DNA of 24,578 bases from Amanita rubescens (Eukaryota; Basidiomycota; Agaricomycetes; Agaricales; Amanitaceae), in the NCBI GenBank assembly GCA_015039365.1, contig WION01000681.1, positions 1 through 24,578 on the forward strand, in the 5' to 3' direction. Below, piece after piece: positions 1 through 9,384 of this stretch (its first letter is position 1; every line of letters starts with the position of its first letter). Made by a program: the position numbers and the translations under genes. Below the pieces are notes generated by a model that saw only the letters and a program-made list of their open reading frames with translations, was not told the DNA's origin and searched no databases.

Positions 1-120
1 ACCACACAGCATCAGCAACCCTGCAAAAAAACTTACAAACTTATTGCATCAAGATCATTAGCTACCCCTAGTTATCTGACATCCCAGTTAATAGTCAACA
101 AAGTGGGGGTCAGTAACTGT

Positions 121-226
121 CAGTTACCCAAAGTCTCTTTGGAAAGTTTGTCCAAGAGTTCATAAGTAAATGTCAGTTACCCAAAGTCTCTTTGGAAAGT
201 TTGTCCATGAGTTCATAAGATACTCT
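121..226. repeat. 53-bp direct repeat, two copies
   Basis: A unit starting cagttacccaaagtctcttt begins at 121 and again at 174, with one substitution near its end and a divergent linker. It lies inside the inverted-repeat element. Confidence 0.75.
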
Positions 227-321
227 TCCAGGTTTTTGCCCTGTCAGTAAGATCATCAGTCTCCATCAGTCTCCATCAGTTTGTTTGTAGACCTGTCAAT
301 GGGGATCATAAGTCTCTATTA

Positions 322-446
322 GTCTACATCAGTTCCTTAGTAGGTTGGTCAATGGGATCATAGGTCTACATCAGTTCCTTTGTAGGTTGGTCAATGGGAT
401 CATAAGTCTCTATCAGTTCTTTTGTAGGTTTGTCAATAAGTTCATA
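322..446. repeat. 42-bp tandem repeat, three copies
   Basis: Three consecutive units begin with gtctacatcagttcctt or a close variant at about 322, 363 and 405. The first two are almost identical and the third is diverged. They form part of the interior of the inverted-repeat element. Confidence 0.7.
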
Positions 447-594
447 AGTTCATAAGATCCCAAGTCTATAAGTTTATAAGTCCATAAGATGTCATAAGTC
501 CCCATCAGTTACCATATATGGCAAGTCAATAAGTTCATAAGTTGCCACAAGTTTGCCATAAGTTGCCATAAGTTTTTTTGCAGGGTTGCTGATG

Positions 595-1790
595 AGGTTT
601 GGTGCCCGGCATACGTCCTTGATCAGGCCCCAAAAAACTCTAATGATCTGTTTCTACCGCGATGGTGCAGTCACTGTAACACGATTTCCTTTCGTTGGGA
701 AACCAAGACTTTACGTCTCGTGGCAAGGATGCAAAGTCACCATCAACAATAAGAGTATCGAGTCGGTGGGAGATAAGGGTATCCAACATTGCACGAACAG
801 TCGACCGAGAAGTTTCTGGTACAGCCGCACACCGGCCTACAAGCAATGGAATATAGATAACGGAAGGTTGATGTTGCTTTGCTTCGATGAAAAGCTGCAC
901 TTCTACACTCATAACGGTAGAGTCGCTCGTTGAAGTGTCAAGTTCTAGACTCTGGATACTTCTAGGTGGTGCAATGCGGCAGCGCCGACGAAGATCTGTC
1001 CTATGTCAAGTGGTCTGTGAATCACGACTCCTGGGCGGTATACGCGGAGGGATCGCATCGCTGAGGAAACATCGGTTAGTTGGGCCTTGATTGACTAATG
1101 ACGATACATACCCTGCATTAACATCTCCTTTTCCACTGCACCTGCTTCTCCTCCCACATCCTCGTATTCGGCTTCGTGGCGATAAAGGTCTTCCCATGGC
1201 CATAACTATTCTTAACTTGCTCTAGGGCCTCGCCTAGTAGAAGCACGGATTATACTTATGAGAGAAAATCCAAATTCAAAAAACGTACTCTTAACAGAGA
1301 TCATAAAGTCTTGTAATCTCCAGTTTGAGCAGCAGTCTATCAGATGACTTGTATACTTGAGGGTATCGTCTTTGTACCCCATTCAGGGCTGTCTCTGTGC
1401 AGAGCGCCTATGGAAAGCATAAGCAATTGCAGTTATTGGGTACGCATATACTTACCTACAGATCGGCACCACCATAACCTTTGGTCATCGTGGCTAATCC
1501 TCTAAACGCTCTTTGACCTCTTCACCTCCATCCTCGCCCCAATGCTTAAAATCTTCTCCCTCGCATCCGCGTCGGTAGGCAGAAATGAAACTCCCGGACA
1601 AACCGCCCCAGCCTTCGTAGCGCAGGGTCAACAGCATCAGGCCTGTTGCTTGCACCAATGGTGACGATCTGGCCATGTCCGTCCATCCCGTTCATTAATG
1701 ATGGAAGCACGGATCTGATCTTGTTTCGAAGATCGCACAGGTGCCTGGATATCCTGGAAAGGTCCTGCTAGCGGAGGCCGTCGAGACGAT
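595..1790 (-). pseudogene. Yta7/ATAD2/Abo1-type AAA ATPase pseudogene fragment
   Basis: Reading the minus strand from 1790 down gives pieces of a Yta7/ATAD2-like chromatin AAA ATPase in the correct order. About 1755-1700 reads APVRSSKQDQIRASI. About 1690-1520 reads GHGQIVTIGASNRPDAVDPA followed by the LRR and GRF motifs, the arginine-finger end of AAA domain 1. About 1500-1455 reads ATMTKGYGGADL and is followed by a gtaagt donor. Near 1400-1310 are ALCTETALNGVQRRYPQVYK and SSDRLLLK. Near 1190-1115 is EAEYEDVGGEAGAVEKEMLM. About 1060-970 reads SLRVYRPGVVIHRP then FVGAAALHHLE. About 945-640 covers the second, degenerate AAA domain (QPSVIYIP, VPETSRSTVRAMLDTL, SLPRDVKSWF), and 670-595 ends with GNRVTVTAPSR, a stop, and DVCRAPNL. 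A relic intron lies at 1061-1111 (gtatgt to ctcag). There are several frame breaks and stops, and the Walker A and B segment of AAA1 is missing, so it cannot encode a working ATPase. Family members act in chromatin as hexameric histone-handling ATPases. Confidence 0.85.
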
Positions 1791-2435
1791 CGGCTGGTAT
1801 TAGGTAAGGAATCGCTGCGTCGTCCAACGCAGCATTTTCCTCACCCGACTCACCATCAGACGAGAACGGGGGAGATCCGCCTCCAGGTCGCCGTGCAGGA
1901 GGTAACTTATCACCTAGAGCAATCGTGCGTGTCGGTGGAGATGGAAGTTTAGATGAACCAAGCCGATTTACGTTCTGGAACGGGAGGGGAACTGCGGAGA
2001 TGGCTGTGACGTTCTATTTGATATCCGGGGCGGAGGGGTCTGTAAAATAGCAGAAGTAGGTGCAGAAGGCCCAGGGTCAGATGTAGGGGCGGCATTAGGC
2101 CGACGTGTCCGCAGGGGTGGATTAAAGCTTGAACTTGATGGTATTGGTGAAGAAGGGGAATCATTAACCGGTGCCAAGGACTTTGAGCGAGTCCAGGGAG
2201 GGGGCGGAGGAGGTACGATGTGTGTAGAATTAGTAGCGCTAGATGTATGTATCGAAAATACGCATCCGAAGAGGGCGCGGAACCCGCTCCAACGGGAGGT
2301 GCAGTCTTGAAGTTCAACTGTTCTGCTTTTGCTTCGTCGTCCGAGAAGGGACTTGGAGCAGTGCTAAAGTCTTCAGATTGCAAAGTTTCTTGTGAGGCTT
2401 GGGGTAGGTTTGAGGGTTCCGTAGGGGGTATCTAG
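1791..2435 (-). pseudogene. Ser/Pro-rich pseudogenic coding tract, unassigned
   Basis: Directly upstream of the Yta7-like pseudogene, the minus strand carries protein-like low-complexity sequence spread over three frames. About 2435-2240 reads SEDFSTAPSPFSDDEAKAEQ and continues to APPVGAGSAPSSDA. About 2230-1968 is in a second frame with PPPPPWTRSKSLAP and SFNPPLRTRRPNAAPTSDPG. About 1965-1795 is in a third frame with KLPSPPTRTIALGDKLPPAR and SPPFSSDGESGEENAALDD, then a stop. The composition suits a disordered region. Its position could make it the N-terminus of the same ATPase relic, or a separate broken gene; I do not recognise conserved blocks that would decide. Confidence 0.4.
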
Positions 2436-2549
2436 AGCAAGTCACATTGTCGCTGGTTTTCGGCTTGGATTATCTATGGTATGATTAGAGTAATGCGTTA
2501 GAGTCGTTGAAGGATACGTACTATGACCATCATGATTCCGCTCGTACCG

Positions 2550-3090
2550 GAAGAGGCGGTTGATGCTCCTCCAAGCGTCCGCAGCCGGATACTCGAGGGG
2601 ATTCCGAACCCGAGGATGCTGACTTTTCTGCCGAGCGTCTGGCTACCCGAGCTGATCGTACTTGGGTGACTGGTGAACTGGTGACGCGCAGTGAGGCTGA
2701 AGTGCTGAAGTGACGACACCGCCATATGTGACATGTGATGACGCTCGTACCCAATTTGGGAAGTGCGTCCACCAACGCGTAAAACGTTGGCTGCAGGGCG
2801 AACCAGGAGGTGTGGGGAATGATGGCATAGAGAAAAAATGTCGAGGGTAATTATGCGGTACTTTTTGATGCAACTAATTATGTGGTAGGATAAGGATTAG
2901 TGATAAATACGAATGTGTTTAAAATTGAGACTTACTCTATCAGTCGGAGTGGGAGAGATTCGCGGTACGTTCAGAAGTTGAAAGGGGCACCGTAGGGCGA
3001 CAGAGGATGGGGGAGGTGAGCGGGGAGGGACGCCGTGGGTTGCGAGGCTATGATGTACGGGGGTTGCGCCCGTAAAAGGAAAGCCGCGAT
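2550..3090 (-). repeat. Dispersed repeat family R1, copy A
   Basis: On the minus strand this segment matches two plus-strand segments at 14985-15250 and 16115-16575. The shared order is a stretch ending in ctacggtgcc, then caacttc(c/t)g(g/a)aacg, a gtgtttcaat-type stretch, an AT-rich stretch, accctcgacnttttctctctat, gccctgcagccaac(g/a)ttttac and cgcacttcccaaattgggt. Copies A and C continue to a block with gtcagcatcctcgggnt and gcttggaggagnatcaacc. The block after the Pst-like ctgcag can be read as the start of a peptide with the shared word ALPKLG. It may be an LTR or a duplicated promoter plus first exon of a gene family; the sequence does not decide. Confidence 0.75.
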
Positions 3091-3159
3091 ATGTATCGAT
3101 GTAGAGAGGCAGTTAGCAGTATGGAGTGGATGCATTTGAATGCTGCTTACGCCGTCTTC

Positions 3160-3466
3160 TCATTTGCCTCCCCCAAAGAGGCCGACGAAGGGGCAATATA
3201 GGGGTCCATCATTTGCCTTTCCTTCTGAGCGTGTGCGGTCCAGGTTCTGGCGAAGCGCCGTGATGTGCGAGGCCGGGCCTCTCTTCATCTCCCTCCGAGC
3301 CGCATCCTCACAATCATTCACCGCCTTCTTCTTCGTCCTTGCTAGCGAAGTCGTGAGCCACTGAAGCTCAGCACATCGTCTACCATCTGCCAGGCCCTTG
3401 ACCCTCTCGTCAAGAGAGCTGTTTCGACTGGAATACCGTTGCGGTAGCCCTCGTATTCACACTGCA
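3160..3466 (-). other. Open frame of unknown function, possibly an exon relic
   Basis: The minus strand is open for about 100 codons from 3466 to the stop at 3160-3162, without an obvious start codon. The encoded sequence is charged and protein-like, with words such as DERVKGLADGRRCAELQWL, TSLARTKKKAVNDCEDAARR and ALRQNLDRTRSEGKANDGPL, ending in GLFGGGK. The composition looks like a real helical protein rather than a chance frame. It follows the decayed exon at 3465-3684 and could be the remains of an unrelated gene joined to it. I do not recognise the family. Confidence 0.35.
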
Positions 3467-3684
3467 AGGTCAGGAAGGTGCGAACACATCCTCTTGATTT
3501 GGAAAAAATAATATGGAAGTCGAGATCATGGGGTAAAAATGCCAACACATTGGCCAAATGGTCCAAGGCACTGAACCCATGTTAAGGAACGGTTGTCGTT
3601 CAGAGCTTCATCAAACTTACTATCAGTTTGCCGATCCTCAAGCAGAACCTTTGCTTCCACAGATACCAAGAGGGGAGATGGCGT
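3465..3684 (-). pseudogene. Decayed 5' exons of a paralogue of the 6688-8750 gene
   Basis: The minus strand repeats the first exon, first intron and start of exon 2 of the gene at 6688-8750. Exon 1 (3684-3621, 64 nt, identical in length to the other copy) reads TPSPLLVSVEAKVLLEDRQTD against MPSALWLSMEAKTLLENRRPD. The start codon has become ACG. The intron (3620-3571, 50 nt) keeps gtaagt and ttcag. Exon 2 reads PNQEDVFAPS, a stop, then PCSVNTRA, against PNQDDVFAPPGPCNVYA in the intact copy, with a further frame change before it. Similarity ends near 3465. The lost start, the stop and the truncation make it a pseudogene, and the shared intron position shows that it arose by DNA duplication and not by retroposition. 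Confidence 0.8.
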
Positions 3685-3816
3685 GTGTTCGCCAGCTATC
3701 ACTGATTGCTAATAATCTAACGCAAAACAAAAGACTGAAGAAAGTGACATACCAAGAAAAGCAGTTTATTGCAAGAAGTGTTGATGAGGAGAGGCCTTTT
3801 GAAAGGCCCGGGACCA

Positions 3817-3905
3817 ACCAGGCAACGAGAAGGGACCCGAGAGTCTAACTCATGCAAGCGACGTAACGTCTAACCGCCGTGCGATGGTCTTGAGGAGGGG
3901 AGGGA
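3817..3905 (-). repeat. Dispersed repeat family R2, copy a
   Basis: The minus strand reads cctcaagaccatcgcacggc, then gttagacgttacgtcgc, then tagactctcgggtccc. The same word order occurs on the plus strand at about 14117-14185, 17248-17335 and 22795-22880. Confidence 0.65.
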
Positions 3906-3974
3906 GACAGCTCCTAGCCGTTTCCAGCAGGAGTGAAGGTTTGGAAGATCCAGATTCTAGCCTCGGGTCGGCGC

Positions 3975-4045
3975 GCTAGGCACTCTCTTTGGTGATGTTT
4001 GGCACACTCCTTCGCGTGACTCGGCACTCTCTCGCGCGGCTCCAC
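3975..4045. repeat. Degenerate CTCTCTTT-type short repeat
   Basis: The words ggcactctctttggtg, ggcacactcc and ggcactctctcgcgc follow one another just upstream of the JmjC-like gene. They resemble the purer CTCTCTTTGG array at 6478-6550. Confidence 0.45.
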
Positions 4046-4247
4046 TACTCTATTTCCCATACCCCTTATACCCGTCAGACGTTCTATTTTAAGAATGACT
4101 CAAGGTAGTACTACTAAAGGTGTAATCCGTCATAACTGACAAAATGCCGTCTAAGAACAATACCAGACGTTTGATAAACAGTTCATATATGAATCAAAAC
4201 AGACGCAATATCAAGTCTTTGTTGGTCCCCATACCCCGCCGGACGAC

Positions 4248-6219
4248 ATGGGCAAACTTGGTGACATTGGCGTTGAAACTACCCATCTAGATGATGTTAT
4301 AGATATCCTAAAGCTCGGCAACAAAATAAAACTGCCAAACAATTATGAAAAACACCGCGTATATTATAGGACCAAAGATGGCTGGACGCCCGTGAATAAG
4401 TATACTAGGAACCCTGATAACCATAAACCTTGTACTACGCACCCGGCCCAAAATTCGTTTGTCCTGGAGCCCTTCTCATTCACGTGGAGAAACGTTAGAA
4501 ATTACTATGGTGACAGCAACCGCAAAATATTTGATCAACTTCCGGATTTAATGTCGCGAGATCGGGAGGCAGCAGAACTATCCACAGGTACGGAGAATGG
4601 GAATTTTTGTTGAAAGCATCAAGTCACTAACGCTGGAGGAAAGGTGGTGAGCAAGAACTTTCGAAAAAACGTGCACGAACTGGGTCGCTTCCTGGTGACA
4701 GCAACCACGAACTATTTGATCAATTGGACTCAACGGCAGGAGATCGGGAGGCAGTTGAAATATCCATAGGTACAGGGAACAAGAATTTTGGTTGAAAGCG
4801 TCGAGTCACTAACGCTTGAGGACAGGTGGTGAGCAAAAATCGAAAAAACGTGCACGAACTGGGTCGCTTCCTGGTGACAGCAACCACGAACTATTTGATC
4901 AATTGGATTCAACGACAGGAGATCGGGAGGCAGTTGAAATATCGATAGGTACAGGGAATGAGAATTTTGGTTGAAAGCGTCGAGTCACTAACGCTTGAGG
5001 ACAGGTGGTGAGCAAAAATCGAAAAAACGAGCTCGAGCGGAGTCACTTCACCGTAATACCCGTTCTCCCTGCAAAGAAACCGTTCTGAAAATATTTTTTA
5101 GCTCCTCCATGTGACGAAAACAAATGGATCATGAAAGAACATGATCGGTGGATGAAGCCACCTATCACCTTTGGCACGCACCCAACACTGCATGATCAGG
5201 GATCTCGAATCCTTCTGAAGTTAGCGGCGTTGTCATTCCCGATCCCTTCATGGCCTGATGGACCAAGGCCTGGTGGGCCAGAACCAAAACATATCAAAAT
5301 CATCCATATTCATACCGGTCATCTCAAGGCCAAACCGGACATGAACGATGTAGTGAAGGACTTAATACAAGCAAGCGTAAAAAATGGCCATATAAGCACC
5401 ATCAACTTCAGGAAAAATGGTCCCGCAGACCACATCCCCATCGAAACAGTGATCAAATCACTCACGTTGTCTGCAGGCCGCCATGATGCGCCGCCTGAAG
5501 GGGTGAACCAACTCGGCGCTCTCACCATTCCTGCATCCAAATCTGGCTTAGGTAGCATTGACCTCCTACCGAAACAGGTCAAGGACTGCACGGAGGTTGT
5601 GTATGAGCTGAGGAACGCGGATAGCAAGAAATCGAACAAGAACCTTGTGCCGTTTTGGGCAAGCTGTCTCATCCCAATGGGAGCCATCACCGGCCCGCAT
5701 ACGGATTATTCCGGAAGTTCCCAGGTCATTCAACACATCGAAGGACGAAAACTTTGGCTTTGCTGGCCCCCTACTCCTCACAATCTCGACGTCTATCTTC
5801 GAAAACATCAATCAGGACATGAAGAAACCTTTTCAACCGAGGATGGCATTGATCAATTGCAGGACATGGAACTGTTGCTGTTGGATGGTAAACAAACATG
5901 TTTTACACTGCCTGGAGGGACAATCCATGCGGTCCTGACGTTGACACCAAGCTGTCATACTGGATTAAAGGTTTGGCGCATGGAAGATCTCGAGGCAGCA
6001 AAGAGGATGTACAAGATTCAATCAGAGATTATGGATCAAAGGGAGAGATTGGATAAAAGTACCTTTGACTTCTGCAAAGAATTCTTTGGGGACTTGAAGG
6101 AGGAACTCAAACAATGGGACGAGCTGCGAAATAAAAACTTGGATAATTGGAAGGTCAACGAGGAGATTCAGCGGTGGATCTTGGACTGCGAAGAAAGGAT
6201 GGCCCAATATAGGTTGTAG
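4248..6219 (+). CDS. JmjC-like (cupin) domain protein with tandemly duplicated exons
   Basis: Five exons splice into one 584-residue frame: 4248-4587, 4644-4769, 4826-4948, 5005-5052 and 5102-6219. Introns are 56, 56, 56 and 49 nt; introns 1-3 start gtac and carry a cactaacg branch-like site, and intron 4 starts gtaata and ends ttttttag. Exons 2 and 3 begin and end in phase 1, so they are in frame and could be skipped. They encode two near-identical copies of a motif with KKRARTGSLPGDSN and LFDQL plus GDREAVEIS, and the end of exon 1 (GDSNRKIFDQL) is a third, older copy. The C-terminal part has the JmjC-like double-stranded beta-helix pattern of mushroom proteins: GPHTDYSGSSQVIQHIEG (H412, D414), KLWLCWPPTPHN and PGGTIHAVLTLTP (H488), which supplies an HxD...H metal triad. 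A charged helical tail follows. A dioxygenase or demethylase role is only inferred; the basic KKRAR words could act as nuclear signals. The start is uncertain: the frame is open upstream to about 4153, and ATG 4144 lies in another frame. Confidence 0.82.
4508..5030 (+). repeat. Tandem exon-plus-intron duplication, period 179-185 bp
   Basis: The word tggtgacagcaacc begins at 4508, 4693 and 4872, giving periods of 185 and 179 bp. Each unit contains the end of one exon, a complete 56-nt intron and the start of the next exon; a fourth partial unit ends near 5030. Units two and three are almost identical, differing by a 3-nt indel and a few substitutions, and unit one is clearly older. Confidence 0.9.
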
Positions 6220-6687
6220 ACACATATTTATCATAGTAATAACATTAAAATGTACATAGGGACAGGACAATGCATCTAACTTGTTGATTTGGGACCAAAA
6301 GCGCCGTCAACCAAGATCCAATTGAAACAGTGTGTGTGGCCATTCGATTAAGAAAAAAGGTGACCCAGAAGCCTCGGGACCCGCCTTCAACGACGTTCTT
6401 CGAAGCGGCCATGAAGTTGGCAAACGGTTGCCGCAGCCTCGACCGAACTTAAGTTCGCCGCTGGCACTCAGCGTCGCTTCTCTTTGACCTCTCTTTGGCA
6501 CTCTCTTTGGTGCTCTCTTTGCACTCTCTTTGGTGCTCTCTTTGGCATCGCACCGGGCAACTTCGACTCAGAGTCGTTAACTGGCCTCACGTAGTAATAT
6601 ACTTAGCAGGTGTCTGAAACGAAAATTTCTTGCAAGTACTGGCACTGATAATAATTACACACTTAAAATAACAAGCAATTACAATTT
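6220..6687. other. Intergenic region between convergent genes
   Basis: This holds the presumed 3' flanks of the JmjC-like gene and of the minus-strand gene ending at 6688. Apart from the short repeat at 6478-6550 I see no gene or motif. Confidence 0.5.
6478..6550. repeat. CTCTCTTTGG minisatellite
   Basis: About six units of the form ctctctttgg plus two or three bases (cac, tgc, cat) run head to tail. The core matches the 11-bp array at 22501-22703 read on its minus strand, which is ctctctttatg or ctctctttacg. Confidence 0.7.
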
Positions 6688-8750
6688 TTACGGTAATGTT
6701 GTTGGAATAATAGCAGCCCGACCAAAGTAGTGGAAGTATGTCTGTGTATAGTATCGGGCGAGGGCATATTCATAGTATAATAATTCAATCTCGGGAGCGT
6801 CGACTGTTGGTATAGGCAATCGTGCTAGATCATGATATCGATGATAATCAACCCATTCAAACATCACCCGGCGCAGTGCGTTGAGATACGGTAATCGATC
6901 CCGGACGTTAGGCGATGCCAAACCCCGACAAGCATTTTGAACCGAAACTGACGCAAGGTGGTGAGGTTGGTCAGGACGGAAGTAGAAACAGCGCAAAACA
7001 AGTTCCTCCCGTACCAGGGAGCCCAGCTCCTGAGGTCGATCCTCAAACAAGCGTCGATCGAGAGCACGGCGATCCAGCATGAGGAGTTCAAACCGAAATG
7101 ATAATTCTGAGATCCCCCACATGTTTTCCTGCGCCTCGCGCACCGAGAATTCCCTATCAAGAACCTTATGGAGATTGGATACGTCGATTCCCAATTCAGT
7201 CGCCTCCGGTGATAACAAAAGTTTGAGAAATTCCCGAGAAGCTCCCGCCTTGCTCTCTGAATTAGGTGCACGCCCACCAAGTAATGTACGCCAGTCCTGA
7301 CCCGAAAGTAGCCGGACCTTAGAGGCATTTGACGCGAGGCGATAGATACATATGTCGCGTATGATGGTCCAAGTAGTGAGATACCGGTTGCGTCGATTAG
7401 CGTTGTCACCAGAACAGAAGATGCCAGGTTCTGGGAACGCATACTTCCCGTCATTGTCTGCAAGCTTGGTTTGTGAAAACAGCATTTCCGGACTGCGGTC
7501 CACAGCACCAAGTGCCTTCTGCCACGATTCTAGCGGAGGCGACATGTACGGGCCGTCAATCGGATCGAACTTATCGCGGGATAGAGGTTGACCTGGTTTC
7601 CCAGAGCGCCGAGGATCTGCCGAGATGAGACTATGCCCAATGTACTGAAAAGAGTAACCTACACGGTTGGGACCTTGCACTGGTGTTCCGACAATCCCGC
7701 GATGGCCCAGTAGTACGGCCGCTCTGGACAAACTCGTGCGGTCTGATTCCTTTGGGATTTCCATCGCTGAAAAGGTCCGTGTAGCAAAGTGACTTCAGCC
7801 CATGCTTGGAAATTGCACAAAATCTGCTGTAATTTGAATCGCCGACGTATATACGCGGGAAAGGCATGGGGTAATCGTCCAATTCCAGCACGTCTTTTGG
7901 TTGAATAACATTCGTGATAGTTAAGATATTCTCGGTAGAGAAGGAGGACAAGGGACGTATAAGCCAATATGGGATGCCTGCAGAAAACAACCTCTCCGCA
8001 ACATGAGCCTCTCGAACGAAGCAACCAATGACACTGGCCGTCGTCTTTGCGAGAGGGATACGACCGTCCATGTGGGGTTCGTAGATCTCTATGTAGTCCA
8101 TCAGAGCCCGGAGTTCCATCCACTGACGTTGAACTTGTCGACATTCAAATAGAACTTCTTTTCGCGTCATTGCAACTGCTCTCAAGCGACTGAGAGTGCG
8201 GTGGAGGTTTACAGAGAGTGAATGTGTCAATGGATGAGGATTAATTTTCGTTCGGTATTGCTCCACCCGTTGGTTGAGTCGTTCGCAGCACCGTCCCATC
8301 GACTGCAATTCATGATACGACAAGAACCCAATCCCAATATCCCATCCGTGACGTAGCATTGGCTCAAAATTTTCACGAATGGGATTCCACCACATGATTG
8401 AATCCTCTGCCGCTTGTCCTTCACGTTTGGGAATGCAGCAGAGATACGGCGCCGAGTACGAAAATGGTTGGGGCCATTGCGTGTGATCATCCGGACCATA
8501 GCGACCATCGAACCTGGCGTATACGTTGCAAGGACCGGGAGGTGCAAATACATCATCTTGGTTTGGTGTGGCAACATAGAAGTCGTGATACTGGGGATGA
8601 AGAGCAGCAACTCGTGCGTCAAATGGTCCAAGAGGTACTGAAATCATGCTCAGAAACCCTTGTCGTTCATGCTGTTTTTAACTTACCGTCAGGTCTCCGG
8701 TTCTCGAGCAGAGTTTTTGCTTCCATAGACAGCCAGAGGGCAGATGGCAT
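6688..8750 (-). CDS. Agaricomycete-specific hypothetical protein, three exons
   Basis: The best model joins 8750-8687, 8637-7730 and 7644-6688 into 642 residues without a stop. Intron 1 (8638-8686, 49 nt, gtaagt to tttcag) is well supported because the decayed copy at 3465-3684 has it at the same place. Intron 2 (7645-7729, 85 nt) is a proposal: it links two overlapping frames in phase using a strong acceptor (cttttcag) but a weak donor (gtccag). The alternative is a frameshift between 7795 and 7631. The N-terminal half has GWDIGIGFLSYHELQ, LNQRVEQYR and helices, then a block with GRIPLAKTTASVIGCFVREA and AGIPYWLIRPL. The second half has SRDKFDPIDGPYMSPPLESW, EPGIFCSGDNANR, YLTTW and a C-terminal THFYHYFGRAAIIP-like block (TYFHYFGRAAIIP). 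I recognise this as a common, expanded, functionally unnamed mushroom protein family and assign no function. Confidence 0.72.
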
Positions 8751-9384
8751 ATCTGAGTGGGGTAACGGGTATAAATTAACATCATGCAAAACAAAAGACT
8801 GAGGAAGCACTGGCATACCGTGACTGAGACGGAGTATTCAAGTTGACTATAGCGGTGACAGGAAGAGACCTGATGAACAGCGCGGGGAAAACTTAGGTTG
8901 AACTAGATCCAAATTAATTGAACAGCTGGGTTAACTTTAGATTGAAAAAGTAAAGCCGTGGTGACAGACGTCTCACTACAGCGTTGCTGCGAGTGCGACT
9001 CGGATGTGACTGGTGACTAGGACTAGTGACTAGTGACGCCTGTCAATGGCAATTGAACTTGGTGGATGACGAAGAAAGAATGTAATATCACGACTCGGAC
9101 AACTCACAGTGGCGGCGATGGCACGTCACACTACATGTCATTGGACTGAACTGGTACGGTCGTGTTAACTCAAAATCATCACCGCAGCCATTGCCGGTGC
9201 TACTGCAAGTTAAACAATAGAAGGTACTAGCGGCCATAGAGCTTGATTCACGATATGAATATCAAATAAACATTGCGGCATGAACCCGTTTGTCCTACGC
9301 AGACTAACATAGCAACAACCGAAACCTGACGTATGGAATTCCGAATTATAATCTAAGAAATTTGAGTCTGCTAGCGAGTCCCAC
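8751..9384. other. Intergenic region between two minus-strand genes
   Basis: This is the upstream flank of the 6688-8750 gene and the downstream flank of the deaminase gene. A short run built on gtgacta and ctagtgac lies at about 9008-9040. The part next to 8751 resembles the flank of the decayed paralogue near 3685-3770 (gcaaaacaaaagactga in both), so the duplication included upstream sequence. Nothing else is recognised. Confidence 0.5.

Larger units (their letters stand above)
10..594. mobile_element. MITE-like element with 24-bp terminal inverted repeats
   Basis: Bases 10-33 and 571-594 are perfect reverse complements over 24 bp; the core is CAGCAACCCTGCAAAAAAAC, read inward from both ends. 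The interior has no plausible gene and is filled with short AT-rich direct repeats built on words such as ataagt and tcagtt. Size, terminal inverted repeats and lack of coding capacity fit a non-autonomous DNA transposon. Its right end lies directly against the 3' side of the Yta7-like pseudogene, where recognisable coding similarity stops, which suggests insertion into that sequence. No target-site duplication could be confirmed, because only nine bases of left flank are in the window. The superfamily is not assigned. Confidence 0.7.

Noticed and set aside
3558..3848. Plus-strand 96-codon frame
   Set aside because: It is antisense to the conserved exon 1 and intron 1 of the decayed paralogue and extends into repeat R2.
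5319..5811. Minus-strand frames opposite the JmjC-like gene
   Set aside because: They lie antisense to the conserved cupin core and show no family motif or splice partner.
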